Positions 1-10,024 of a stretch of DNA of 64,000 nt are shown in pieces. Position 1 is the stretch's first letter. Each line of letters starts with the position of its first letter. Below the pieces are notes generated by a model, which did not search any database, was not told the origin of the DNA, and worked only from the letters and a program-made list of their open reading frames with translations. The position numbers were made by a program, and so were the translations under genes. This stretch comes from Parasponia andersonii (taxonomy: Eukaryota > Streptophyta > Magnoliopsida > Rosales > Cannabaceae): assembly GCA_002914805.1 (NCBI GenBank), contig JXTB01000120.1, positions 516,163 through 580,162 on the forward strand, given 5' to 3'.

Positions 1-1027
1 TGAATATGTAAATTTCTAAAAAACTACACAATATTCAATTAAAATTGCATAAATTTGGTTTAATTGACACTAAGGATAGAAATTAAAAAGCATAAACTAA
101 CATGAATTGGACGGTTTGAACTGAATTAGACGATTTTCACGATTTGATGGTTTTTTTGAACAGTACTCCTACTTATAAAGGGTTTCCCAACATGTCAAAC
201 CATCATACTTTCAGGAAGAAAGAGGAAAAAAAATAAATCAAAAACATCATATTTGGAGACTTGAAGTAGCCAGAAATGTCTACATTTTGTATCAAACTAT
301 AATCCCTAAAATGCAATGCATGCAAAATCCCTTTCACATGGCACCAACACTCAGCAGTTATATTCAAATGATACCATCAAATAAAGTCATCTTTAGTTAA
401 AAGTGTGTTAATTTCATTAGCAATAAATAATTTCTCAAGATCCGGAATACACAATTGAAAAGCAGAGACCAGATACTCGTTAAGCGTAAACAAATATAAA
501 CTCTTTCAAATATAACCTAAAACATGAAATTTCTACAAAATAATTGGTCAAAATCATGGGTAAGACAATGAGTAATCTAATTTTAGTGACAAAAACGAGT
601 TTAAAAGCTTAAACATACCTGGTTAAGGCACTGGCTGCAGCTGGAAGTGAAGAGGGAAAATGGTGAGAAAAGTAAGAAGAAAAAGTGACATGGCCTCATT
701 TTTTTGGATCCTTTATATAGGGCCCCTACCTCGGCGCCATATGGGTGCTGAGAAAAGTATATCACGACGCCTAATGGGCACCGTAAAAATTAAATACCAC
801 GGCGTCTAAAAAGCATCGTGTAGATGTGTATCACGACACCTTATAGGCACCGTGAAAGTTATATTCAACGGCGCCTATTAGGCACTGTTAAAAATTCTAT
901 ACCACGACGCTTTTTAGGCGCCGTGATATTTTTTCTTTTATCACAGTCATTTTAAGCGCCGTGATAGTTAATCAATTATCACGGCGTTTCCGTACATGCG
1001 CCGTGATAGTACACATTTTTAGTAGTG
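1..1027 (-). mobile_element. CACTA-A: 5' terminal fragment of a CACTA/EnSpm transposon, cut by the window edge
   Basis: Read on the minus strand, the segment starts at 1027 with CACTACTAAAAATGTG, a typical CACTA terminal repeat, and is followed by an array of short inverted repeats built on CACGGCGC. Further in lies a leader that matches CACTA-2 almost word for word (minus strand of about 480-720 against 37666-37920, including the shared string around the first GTATGT donor-like site). No coding sequence of the element is reached before the window edge. The 3 bases outside the end are GAT (1028-1030); the partner duplication is off-window. It belongs to the same family as CACTA-2 in the opposite orientation. 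Confidence 0.85.
738..1020 (-). repeat. Subterminal hairpin array of CACTA-A
   Basis: About seven consecutive short inverted repeats of roughly 30 bases, each with arms like TATCACGGCGC / GCGCCGTGATA around a 6-10 base loop, some degraded. In CACTA elements such subterminal repeats in both orientations are the binding sites of the TnpA-type protein; here they alternate so regularly that each pair can fold back. Confidence 0.8.
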
Positions 1028-2347
1028 GATTAAGTTGTCGTTATTTTATTTGTAGTTTTTAGATTTATATTCTTAAATTTTTGTTTCATATTAATTTATT
1101 TTAATCTTTTTTATTCAAAACTGTCACTAACGCTAATTAGCACTTATCCAAATCGTTGCTAATCTTAGTATGGGTAAACTTAGAAACAAAGAAGTTATTA
1201 TTCAAAAAAAAAAAGTTAGATTATCATTATCGTTCAAGACAGAAATAATAAATTACAAAAATTTATATGATTCTAAGATAAATTTAATTTTGGTTGGAGT
1301 ATTATCTCATGAGTAAACTGTGTCTCACCTCTTGGAAAAGAACTAATTTATCTTAAAAGAATAAATTTATCTCTTTTTAAAGTTATCCCATTCCGCAACA
1401 TTTATAAATATTGTTATTAATTTTACGTTTTGACAATCTTTATCATAAACCAAATGTGCATGAAGAAATACATACAATTCTTAATTTTATTTATCATATG
1501 AGAATTATGATCATAAACAACTACGGAACATATCTTAGTAATATAATCAACATAAAATGAATTACAACACTTCAATATAAAATGGTAAATAAAAATGACT
1601 AGATAGATAACTTTTCTAATTTTTTATATTTATTTTAAACGAAAACAATGATCTAATTTTTTTTCTAACAATAATTTCATTTTGTTTCTAATTTTACTCG
1701 TACTAAAACAAACATATTTTGGACAAGTGCCAGTTAATAGTAATTTTGAACAAAAAAAAAGATTAAAAAGCATAATTAATATGAACTAAAAGAACGAAGA
1801 CATAGCCCTAAAAAAAAAAAAACATAAACACTTCTTTTTTTTAATAGAACTAACAATAGAGAAATTCATGATTTTACTCTAAATAATTTAGAAAAAATTT
1901 TCCTAAATTATTTTCATTAATGGTTTCTGGTATTAAAAAGCCAAAAAAAGAAATAGCCACAACCTCAAAAATAAAAAATAATAAAAAAAATTCGCGCCAC
2001 CACATAAATTTTTATTGTACCTGATCATGGTGGGTGACGGTAGTACATATGTAATGACTATTTTTTCGCAAGTACTGTATATTAAATAGATAAATAAACC
2101 GCCGTCTATCCTTTTTTTAGGGTCAAGTCAAAAGGTCCTATGAACCAATAAATAATCCCTTTGACCCAGTAAAATAGGTTAATAATTTTCTTTCCTCTTT
2201 GAACCAAACTCTCTCTCTCTCGCTCTTTCCAACCTTCCATTGGGCCATCGCAGTTCCCCAACCCCAAACCTTTCTCCCTATTCCCATGCAAACTTGTCAC
2301 CACCCTCATTCCGTAACTGCTCACAAACCTCCGCTCCCCATCTCCCA
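1028..2347. other. Intergenic DNA upstream of the NHL gene
   Basis: AT-rich, no reading frame with recognisable homology. Near the gene there is a weak TATA-like stretch (about 2077-2088) and a CT-rich tract (about 2209-2230) of the kind common in plant 5' untranslated regions. I see no transposon ends other than the CACTA end at 1027. Confidence 0.5.
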
Positions 2348-3244
2348 ATGGCGGAGCGGGACCCATATTCCGGCAACTATACCTGTCTGCCCAACCCATA
2401 TAACTCCCAACCCGAGCCGCATACCGCCCCACCACCACCACCACCACCACCACCACCGCCACTACCACTACCACCAGCCTACATTCCCCAAACCCAATCC
2501 AACTCCGCCACCTATGTCGTCCAAGTCCCCAAAGACCAAATCTACCGCGTCCCTACTCCGGAGAATGCCGCCTTCGCCGAGCGACGCCGCCTTAATCCCA
2601 CGGTCGGAGGCGGAAAGACGATAAGGCCATGCGTTTCCGGCTGCTGTTGCGTTTGGATCTTTCTCCTCGTCCTTATTGCCATCGCTCTCGCCCTCGGCGT
2701 GAGCGTGTTCTCCCTTTATTTTCGGCCCAAGAACCCTAACTTTAACATCTTAGGTTTCGAAATTACTACTGGCGTGGATAACTGGAGCTCCACCCGCTAT
2801 AGTCGTCACCAATCCAAGGAGGGTTTCAAGATCAGGTTGAGGTCCGAGAACTCCAATGAGAAAGCGGACGTTTGGTACGAGGAAGGCGGCACCGCTTCGC
2901 TCTCGGTCGGGCAGCCGCAACGGCTGGAAACTGTTGGAGTCGGAACGTACCCAACGTTCTACAACCTGCATGGGGAGACGACGCCGTTCGATGTCGTCCT
3001 TCGTGGGTCAGACGAAAGCGTTGACCGGGTGAGGAACAATAAGCAGTTGATGATCAAGAGTGGTAAATCAAAAGGTGAAGTGAAATTATATCTAAAGATG
3101 AAGGTGACGGCGCGTACGGAAGTGTGGACGTGGAAAACTGGGAGCATGAAGTTACATGTTGCATGCAATGTGGTGTTGGATTCATTTGCGAAAGGTACTC
3201 GTACTATTATGTCCGAGGACTGTCGCACCTTGCGTGAAGCTTAG
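2348..3244 (+). CDS. NDR1/HIN1-like (NHL) LEA_2-domain membrane protein
   Basis: Single-exon gene of 298 residues. Residues 1-50 are Pro/Tyr/Asn-rich with an 11-proline run at 28-38. Then comes a TYVVQVPKDQIYRVP stretch typical of the NHL6/NHL13 subgroup, a Cys-rich juxtamembrane patch (about 95-101), one hydrophobic span (about 102-124) and FRPKNPNFNI, the usual entry into the LEA_2 domain, which fills the rest. The layout fits a type II plasma-membrane protein with an extracellular LEA_2 domain; family members act in pathogen responses and stress, but the role of this one is not shown by sequence. I chose the ATG at 2348 rather than the in-frame one at 2240 because MAERDPY begins the family-like N-terminus and the upstream 36 residues look like translated leader. 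An AATAAA lies at 3250-3255. No damage seen; the only intact host gene in the window. Confidence 0.88.
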   Translation: MAERDPYSGNYTCLPNPYNSQPEPHTAPPPPPPPPPPPLPLPPAYIPQTQSNSATYVVQVPKDQIYRVPTPENAAFAERRRLNPTVGGGKTIRPCVSGCCCVWIFLLVLIAIALALGVSVFSLYFRPKNPNFNILGFEITTGVDNWSSTRYSRHQSKEGFKIRLRSENSNEKADVWYEEGGTASLSVGQPQRLETVGVGTYPTFYNLHGETTPFDVVLRGSDESVDRVRNNKQLMIKSGKSKGEVKLYLKMKVTARTEVWTWKTGSMKLHVACNVVLDSFAKGTRTIMSEDCRTLREA

Positions 3245-5220
3245 TTATTAATAAATGTTAAAATTATATGATAGGGTACGTAGTTCTGCTAATTGGAGGA
3301 TATTATTTTAATTTTTCTTGCTAATTAATTATTGTGAAATATTTTCTTGGATTTGTCGATTGATTTTGTGATAATCTCTTTTGACATTCTTTTGAACTTT
3401 TGCTGCTGTAATGGGAGGAAATAGATGGAGACCATCTTTTTTTTTTTTTTTTGAAGATTAATACGAAATCTGTCTTCCTCTTTTTTCTTTTTCTTTTCTT
3501 AAAAATAAAAACTCAATACTGCTTATATTGTCATGATTTTCTGATCTTTAGATAAGTTTTTGTCAATTTATTCCCGTGTACATTTCGATTTGTTTCCTGT
3601 CTAATGTACCACAATTTTGTTTATATATACACGATTTCATGTACCTATATATGAAAGGCAACCTCTATCAACGCTTCTTTCTTCGTTACTCACTTATTTG
3701 GCTGACTTTATGATCTTGAACTTTCACTTTAATCTTTCCTATTGCTACTTACCATACTCAGGCCGGAGCTAGAAATTTACTCTAGTGGGCCATTATTTAA
3801 GGAAAAAAAAAAAAGAAGGATTCCTTTGCACTAATTTTTTCCTTTCTTTTTTTTACAAAATAGATTACGGCTTACAATTGGATTCAATTGAGCCATTAAA
3901 ACTTTATAAAAGGTAAAAAAAAAAAAAAGAAATATTGGAGTTATAAAGTGGTATTGTAGTTCTTTTGCCAAATAAAACTATTCTGTATATTGTGTCTGAA
4001 AAAAAAAAATCCAATTCTGTATATAGTTAGTATTCATTATTTAGATTTTTTAAGCTATAACAAAATAGAGGGGGGGGGATTAAAATTTGTTTTGGGGTGT
4101 AGTTAATATTTAGTATTTAGTCATTCAACTGAACATTTTTCTTAAAGGAAACATTCGAACTAACGTTAGACCAAATAAATACTGTGACAATTGTGATACA
4201 AAAGGTCAGCTGGAAGACTAGATGACTAGTTGACGATATGATTTGCAAATTTAGATTGGAAGCAAAGGACATCATGAGATTTCTTTGATATATTAAGTGG
4301 CAATAAAGAGCTCAGGGCATCTACAACATGAAGTGTCAAGCTCAAATGGGAGGAAGTCTATTTCAAGCCACATATATACTACTAAGTGCCAAATTTAGAA
4401 GACAATTAGACAATGCCAAGATATCTTGACCAATAAGTATCAAGGTCTAATCAACCAATAGTATGACAACTCATGTTTAAGTGTAACCAAAACTTGACCA
4501 ACAAGACCCAAACCCAACCATTTTGAAGACAATTTCAATTATTTGAATCCAAACATTCAATCCCCAAGTACAGATCTAGCAATCTTTCTCTCAGCCACTC
4601 ACTAAAAGCACTCGCATAGCCTTGGTCCCTATTCTCGATCTTCACATGGCTTCTTGCCTTCTAATCCCAATACACTCTTGCCGTCAATGATGAATAGCTG
4701 CTCGGCCCTCTAAAATGAAACCCTCATTAATCTTGAACGTTTTGATTTCTCGGACCTATTTCGCAGTGCACCTCTCCCCATTTCCAAACAAGGCCTAGAA
4801 AAATTATATTAATTTCGAGAGTCTGCAAAGTACAATATATCAACATAAAAGGAAGAATAAAATTACACTATGTCAGTTAATAAATTTAATCGATTTTCAA
4901 TATAACCCAAACAAAATCTGCATTCGGAAAAATGGAAATTAGTTACTCCGGGCTAGCAAACCCCCGTAATCAGCAAAATGAATTTATCAAGTCACATGTC
5001 CAATAATTTCATATAAACCCCATTGTCGGCAAAATGAAATCAATCTTGTTCTTCGAAATGAAAGCAAGCATTTTCATTTTATTGATTTCATATTCCGACA
5101 TTAATGGTTTTAAGGCTTCGAGAAAAATAGAAGAAAAGAGAAAAATTATGTCCTGTAAATCGACTAGAAACTTATAAAACAAAAAAACCAGTAGATTGAA
5201 AATGATTGAAAAGGGATAGT
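3245..5220. other. Intergenic DNA downstream of the NHL gene
   Basis: AT-rich with homopolymer tracts (T run near 3440, A runs near 3805 and 3920, G run near 4070). Moderately complex sequence at about 4300-4800 has no frame longer than a few dozen codons and no element ends I recognise; it may be an old transposon remnant or untranslated sequence of a lost gene. Confidence 0.45.
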
Positions 5221-5683
5221 GGATTTCAGAAGCAAAAACTTAGAACAGAAGAAGAAAAGGAAGGGATGAAGATGAAGATGAACTGGCAACAAACAGAGAG
5301 CAGGACGCGTGAGTTTGGGGTTTTTTTTTTTTTTTTTTAATTCGAATTATATTACTAAACGGAAGTTACTCCGTTAAAAAACATGAAGTGGAAGAAGAAT
5401 TAAAGCAACACGTGTCATTATTTACTTGTTGGACAGAGAATGAGAATGAGGCAGACGTTTCGGACAGACGATATCGTCCCGTATGCATATAAGCTAAATA
5501 TATAGCTGGGTCAAACCAAAGACTGAGCAGCGAGAGTTCTAAAACAATTTCTCCACCATAATTTCTCTCTCTTTTTTTCTTTGTACGTTTATAATTTCAC
5601 GCAATCCGAGACAACTAACTATACAGAATTCCAAGAGCAACATCTCGTCTTTTTGCTGCATAAACCACATCTGCGTCATTTAC
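5221..5683. promoter_or_regulatory. Promoter-like region severed by Copia-1
   Basis: Contains a G-box/ABRE-like ACACGTGTC (5408-5416), a TATATA (5499-5504) and downstream of it a CT-rich leader-like stretch (about 5540-5585), running up to the Copia-1 target site at 5679-5683. On the minus strand, 5300 down to 5220 also reads like a leader (CT-rich, repeated CATCTT). This could be a one-way or bidirectional promoter whose plus-strand transcript was cut by Copia-1. No coding sequence that it would serve can be recognised, so the assignment is inference. Confidence 0.35.
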
Positions 5684-6831
5684 CGTTAGGATTAACGAGG
5701 TAGGTCTTCTATATTTTAGATATTTATTGAATTAATAAAATAATATTTTTTATTTAAATATTTTTAAATATCAGAAAATTTTTAATTTATTTATTGGATT
5801 ACTAATTTAGGATTATATATATGAGGATTAAATTTATGAATAATAAACTAAATATATTCCTTAATAATTAATTAAAATTTGAGATTTTTAATTAAATGTT
5901 ATTAGTACGGTCTATTAACATTAAAAATGTAATAGTTTTATCCGAACTATTGATATGTCGACGTCACAATGGAGATATTTTATATAATTTAATTATATAT
6001 GATTGGATCAGATATGATTTGAATCTCACATAAATTCCGTTAGCTGTTGAGAGTTCAAATAATGTCACTAGATAATCATATGTAAGTCAATCTTAATCTT
6101 AAGTAGTTATAGACTCCTATTTATAATATTATGTTATTTACCATACTTGTTAAAGGTTTGTTTTTTAAACATATCAAAATACTTGTATCTTAGAAGCATG
6201 ATGAGATGAGTAACTGAGAATGTAGCTTACAAATATAGAATCTATTCCTTTCATTAGGAAGCTAGAAAAATGATTCTCTTATGTATTGATTCAAAACTTA
6301 AACAGCTTGAGTACTTCATTGGAGAATCAATAGTATATAAGGATAAAAATATAATTAGAGAGGTAAACAGAATATAACCTAGCTCCAAATATGAATTGTT
6401 TTTGAAGGATTGAACTACATATAATGATTAAATCGATAGACTACTTATTGTTTTCTGAGTAAATTGATTTTGTAATTTCAAGAGTGCAATTCCAGATTTT
6501 TAGTAGAGTAATAGACAAATTAATTAAAAAGTTTAATTAATAATCATAATTTATTGGAGCTTAAATTATAGGTCTATAGGTCCTCAATTCCACCTTTGAC
6601 AAATACTGTAATGGACATTACATTATTCTTGTTACTGTACACTTTATCTAGATAAATAGTTTATCTATATGTAATTAATAATTGTTATTAATTAATTAAT
6701 TTAAATTTATGGAGAGATAAGTTTCCTAATTTGTTTAAATTTAAAATTTAAAAATATTTAATTATCAGATAATTAGATAAATAGAATTTAGGAAACTGAC
6801 TGAAACTAAAATATTCTTCCTAGTTATCTTC

Positions 6832-6881
<50 letters not shown>

Positions 6882-7386
6882 ATGTTTTCTTTAAAAACAA
6901 ACAATGACATGTTTTTTTAAAGTTATATATATAAGTACATATTAATTTGATTAATATATTATTTTATTAAATAGTTTAATAACTCGAAATACTTGTATAT
7001 ATATAAGGTGAAACCCTAGCGGAATACACCACGTATTATTTTCTTCAGAGCCTTCATCGAAAAAGAAAAGAGTCTTCATATTCTCTATAGAACAAACACT
7101 TGCAATTTCATGTGTTGAGAATATTGCAAGGGCCTAAAGTGTGAGTTTCAAGAAATTATACGTAATGCCCACACGTTCATCTAATTGTGTTTGAGGGCTT
7201 GGATTGAAAGATCGTGGTTTAGAAGACAGAAAAACTAGGATCCGCTGATAGGTTACAAGAGGTATTAGATCTATTCTCTTTGTATGTTCCTATTTGCTAT
7301 GCACTCATATAGTCAATTGTTTTGAGAAAATTTTTGAATGCTCCTAGGCTAATCTTTCCTACAAAAATCGTTTTCAAAAACCAACA
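5684..7386 (+). repeat. Copia-1 5' LTR
   Basis: Aligns with 13161-14721 over its length. It contains a stretch of about 250 bases (roughly 6690-6940, including a long AT run at 6838-6877) that is absent from the 3' copy, where a single N stands at the corresponding place. Confidence 0.9.
6997..7006 (+). promoter_or_regulatory. TATA box of Copia-1 LTR promoter
   Basis: TATATATAAG followed by GGTGAAACCCT, conserved at the matching position of the 3' LTR (about 14312-14322). It is the natural candidate for the start of the retrotransposon transcript; position within the LTR fits a U3/R border. Confidence 0.55.
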
Positions 7387-7388
7387 AT

Positions 7389-7399
7389 TGGTACCAGAG
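7389..7399 (+). other. Copia-1 primer-binding site
   Basis: TGGTACCAGAG starts two bases after the LTR end. It matches the usual initiator-Met tRNA primer-binding site TGGTATCAGAGC with one T-to-C change. Confidence 0.75.
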
Positions 7400-7451
7400 A
7401 GATTATATGAGTATATAGTATTAATTATTTATATGCATGAGTAGGTATTGC

Positions 7452-7489
<38 letters not shown>

Positions 7490-9173
7490 ATGATGAATAG
7501 ATGAGTTATCATATGATGGATGCATGGTTGATATTTGGTCGTTAATTATACGGTTCCTTAGGTTTAAATTTTTTGCAATTTATTTTGATTAGATCAAAAT
7601 ATGTAAACCCTAATTTTGGGGTATAGTCTTGTTGTATTTTTCTTTCTTTTTCCTTGTAATGTACAAAGAAGATGATGGAAATGTTTCCGCTTGAAACCAA
7701 TTCGATGCCCTAAAGAACTCACACAATTTTTTTAAAAATATAATATATATATATATATATTAATAGATCATTTTATTAAATAGTTTAATAAAAAATTATA
7801 TATATAAGTTTACGTTTTTAAAAAAAAAATTAGTCATTTTTTTAAAAAAAAGTTGTATATATATATTAATTTGGTTAATATATCTATTTATTAAATAGTT
7901 TAATAAGATATTATTTTTATATACATATATATATATATATATTATTTTATGATAAAAAAAAATGGGCCAGACCCAAATGATTATTTGATAATCATATGTG
8001 CTAGGCTACTTTGTAAAGTATTTATAGAAATATCAATTTTTACAAATTTGATTTGTAAAAATATCAAAAGAAAAGATGAGGCCAAAAAGACCACCAGATA
8101 GTTTTTGGGCTTGCATGCCTTTGACTCTTTGTAATTTTATTATTTTTTTGGGTTGTAATTTTTTAAGAAACTCGGCCAAATATCATTATTGTTTTATTTT
8201 ATTGTTATGTTATATGTGATATATATAACATAATTATGCATTATAACATGCCATTCATTATACCCACTCGTGGTCATCAATGAATGTCATGCATACGTAT
8301 TATATTCATGCTAAAATAGTTTAATTAGGGTATGACTAATTTGATTAGATTAAATAATTAAATTGAATAATGTGATTTAAGTTTAATAGTTAAATTTTAG
8401 TATTATCACACTTATTTAATTTCTAACCTTATTAATTAGATTAATAATTAGATTAGCCAAATTATTCTTATAATAATAAATTTAGATTTTTAGAAAATCT
8501 AGTAATTTATTTAGGACCAATAAGATTAGACTAATAGATTAATCTAGAAAATTATATTAGATATAATAACTAGGTTAAATAAAACATTAGATGTTTATTA
8601 GTAAAAACGCATAAGATTTTAAAATAATGAGTAGGAGAGGGGTATATGACAATATATCCCGCAGTCTCCATTATTAATTAAGTACTGTGAGATTTAATTG
8701 GTGCCTAGAAACGCTTAGATTTCGTCCTCCCTACAGAGGGTGTTTATTTAAATTAATAGTAAGACTTAATTTCCAAGAGATAGGAATTTAGAATGTATTT
8801 CAAAATTGACCTACCCTATGATGGCAATTTTTAGTTAAATTGTTAAAATATAAAATAATAGGTCACACTTATAAGGATATAATTAAATTGTTAATAGTAT
8901 CTTGACCATAAAATGGTAGTTAATAAATTAAAAAAATATGAAATATTTTGATGTTTTATTTATTAATTGAGAATGTCTCAATTTAATTAATAAATATGTG
9001 ACATATCCAACGACGGTACCTAATTAGAAAAAATTGAATTACTGTGGAATTAGTAATTAAGTTTATATGTTTACTTACTTGCATCATGCATCACATTTAC
9101 TATTCCAAATTCTTTGTGATATTTATTTTCAAATATATTGAATGTTGTTTTATTTATTTAATTTCAGCAAATA
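7400..9173 (+). other. Copia-1 untranslated leader between primer-binding site and gag
   Basis: About 1.8 kb without coding potential. AT-dinucleotide runs lie at about 7457-7487, 7743-7760 and 7926-7941. A module found in the LTR (around 6942-6982: TTAATTTGATTAATATA followed by TTATTAAATAGTTTAATA) recurs here twice in altered form (about 7760-7792 and 7862-7902), so part of the leader seems to be copied from the LTR or the reverse. Confidence 0.6.
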
Positions 9174-10020
9174 TGTCAACCTCGAATCTCATTATTACTT
9201 TACTCACAAATGAAAAATTAACTGGAGATAATTTTATCAAGTGGAAAAGTAATATGCATATCGTGTTTGTTAGTGAAGACTACAAGTTTGTGCTTACAAA
9301 GGAATGTCCTCCATAACTCGTCGCCAATACTACTCGTGCTACATGAGAAAGCTATGAAAAGTGGACTCATGCCAAGAATAAGGCTCGCTGCTGCATGTTA
9401 GCAAGCATGACTAACGTGTTTAAAGCTAAGCACGAAAAGATAGAGACTGCTTATGAGATAATAAAGTCCCTCCAGGACATGTTTAGGCAATAATCTGATC
9501 AATTTCCTCATGACGCCATTAAAAAGCTATGAATGCGAAGTTGAAGAGAGAAATTCTAGTGAGAGATCATGTTTTGAACATGATCAATTACTTTGAAGAA
9601 GCTAAAGTTCACGGGGCTATGATTGATGACCACTCACAAGTGGGTATAATTTTGGAATTACTCTCACCTGATTTTCTTCAGTTCAAGAGTAATTATGTTA
9701 TGAATAAGTTAAATTATACGATGACTCAACTACTCAATAAACTACAAACCTTTGAATTGATATCAAAAGATAAAGATAAAAATGATTCAGCAACTATTGC
9801 TGAAGCAAATATTGTAGAAGAAAATCCCTCAACCTCTAACAAAAACAAAAAGAGGAAGAGAAATGGTGTCTTTGAGTCTTAGCCTGAAAGGACAAAAATA
9901 GAAACAACTCCAAGAACAAAAAGCCTCAGGAAAAATATTTTCACTGCAGAGTTAAAGATCATTAGAAGAGAAACTATAACAAGTATCTCTTCGAATTGAA
10001 AGAGAAGAAGAAAAGTAAAT
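9174..10020 (+). pseudogene. Copia-1 gag, decayed
   Basis: Starts MSTSNLIITLLTNEKLTG, the typical beginning of plant Copia gag, continues with a WK motif and, at 9529-9882, a UBN2-like stretch (VLNMINYFEEA onwards). Stops interrupt it at about 9314, 9341 and 9490. A zinc-knuckle relic lies at about 9931-9984, but Cys/His spacing is broken (a Trp codon has become a stop and a Cys has become Tyr). Gag would build the virus-like particle; this copy cannot. Confidence 0.8.
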
Positions 10021-10024
10021 ATGA

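Noticed and set aside
740..1020. CRISPR-like look of regularly spaced short palindromes
   Set aside because: The spacers are loops of inverted repeats in a CACTA end; plant nuclear context and terminal repeat make CRISPR untenable.
2106..2624. Open frames overlapping the NHL gene on both strands (Val-rich on minus, His/Pro-rich on plus)
   Set aside because: They arise from the CCA repeat and CT-rich leader read in other frames; the NHL frame has clear family motifs.
3690..3760. Weak resemblance between 3690-3760 and 37090-37150 (CTTGAA...TTCACTTT...TCTTTCC)
   Set aside because: Too short and too diverged to claim a duplication by eye; an alignment with a significance estimate would decide.
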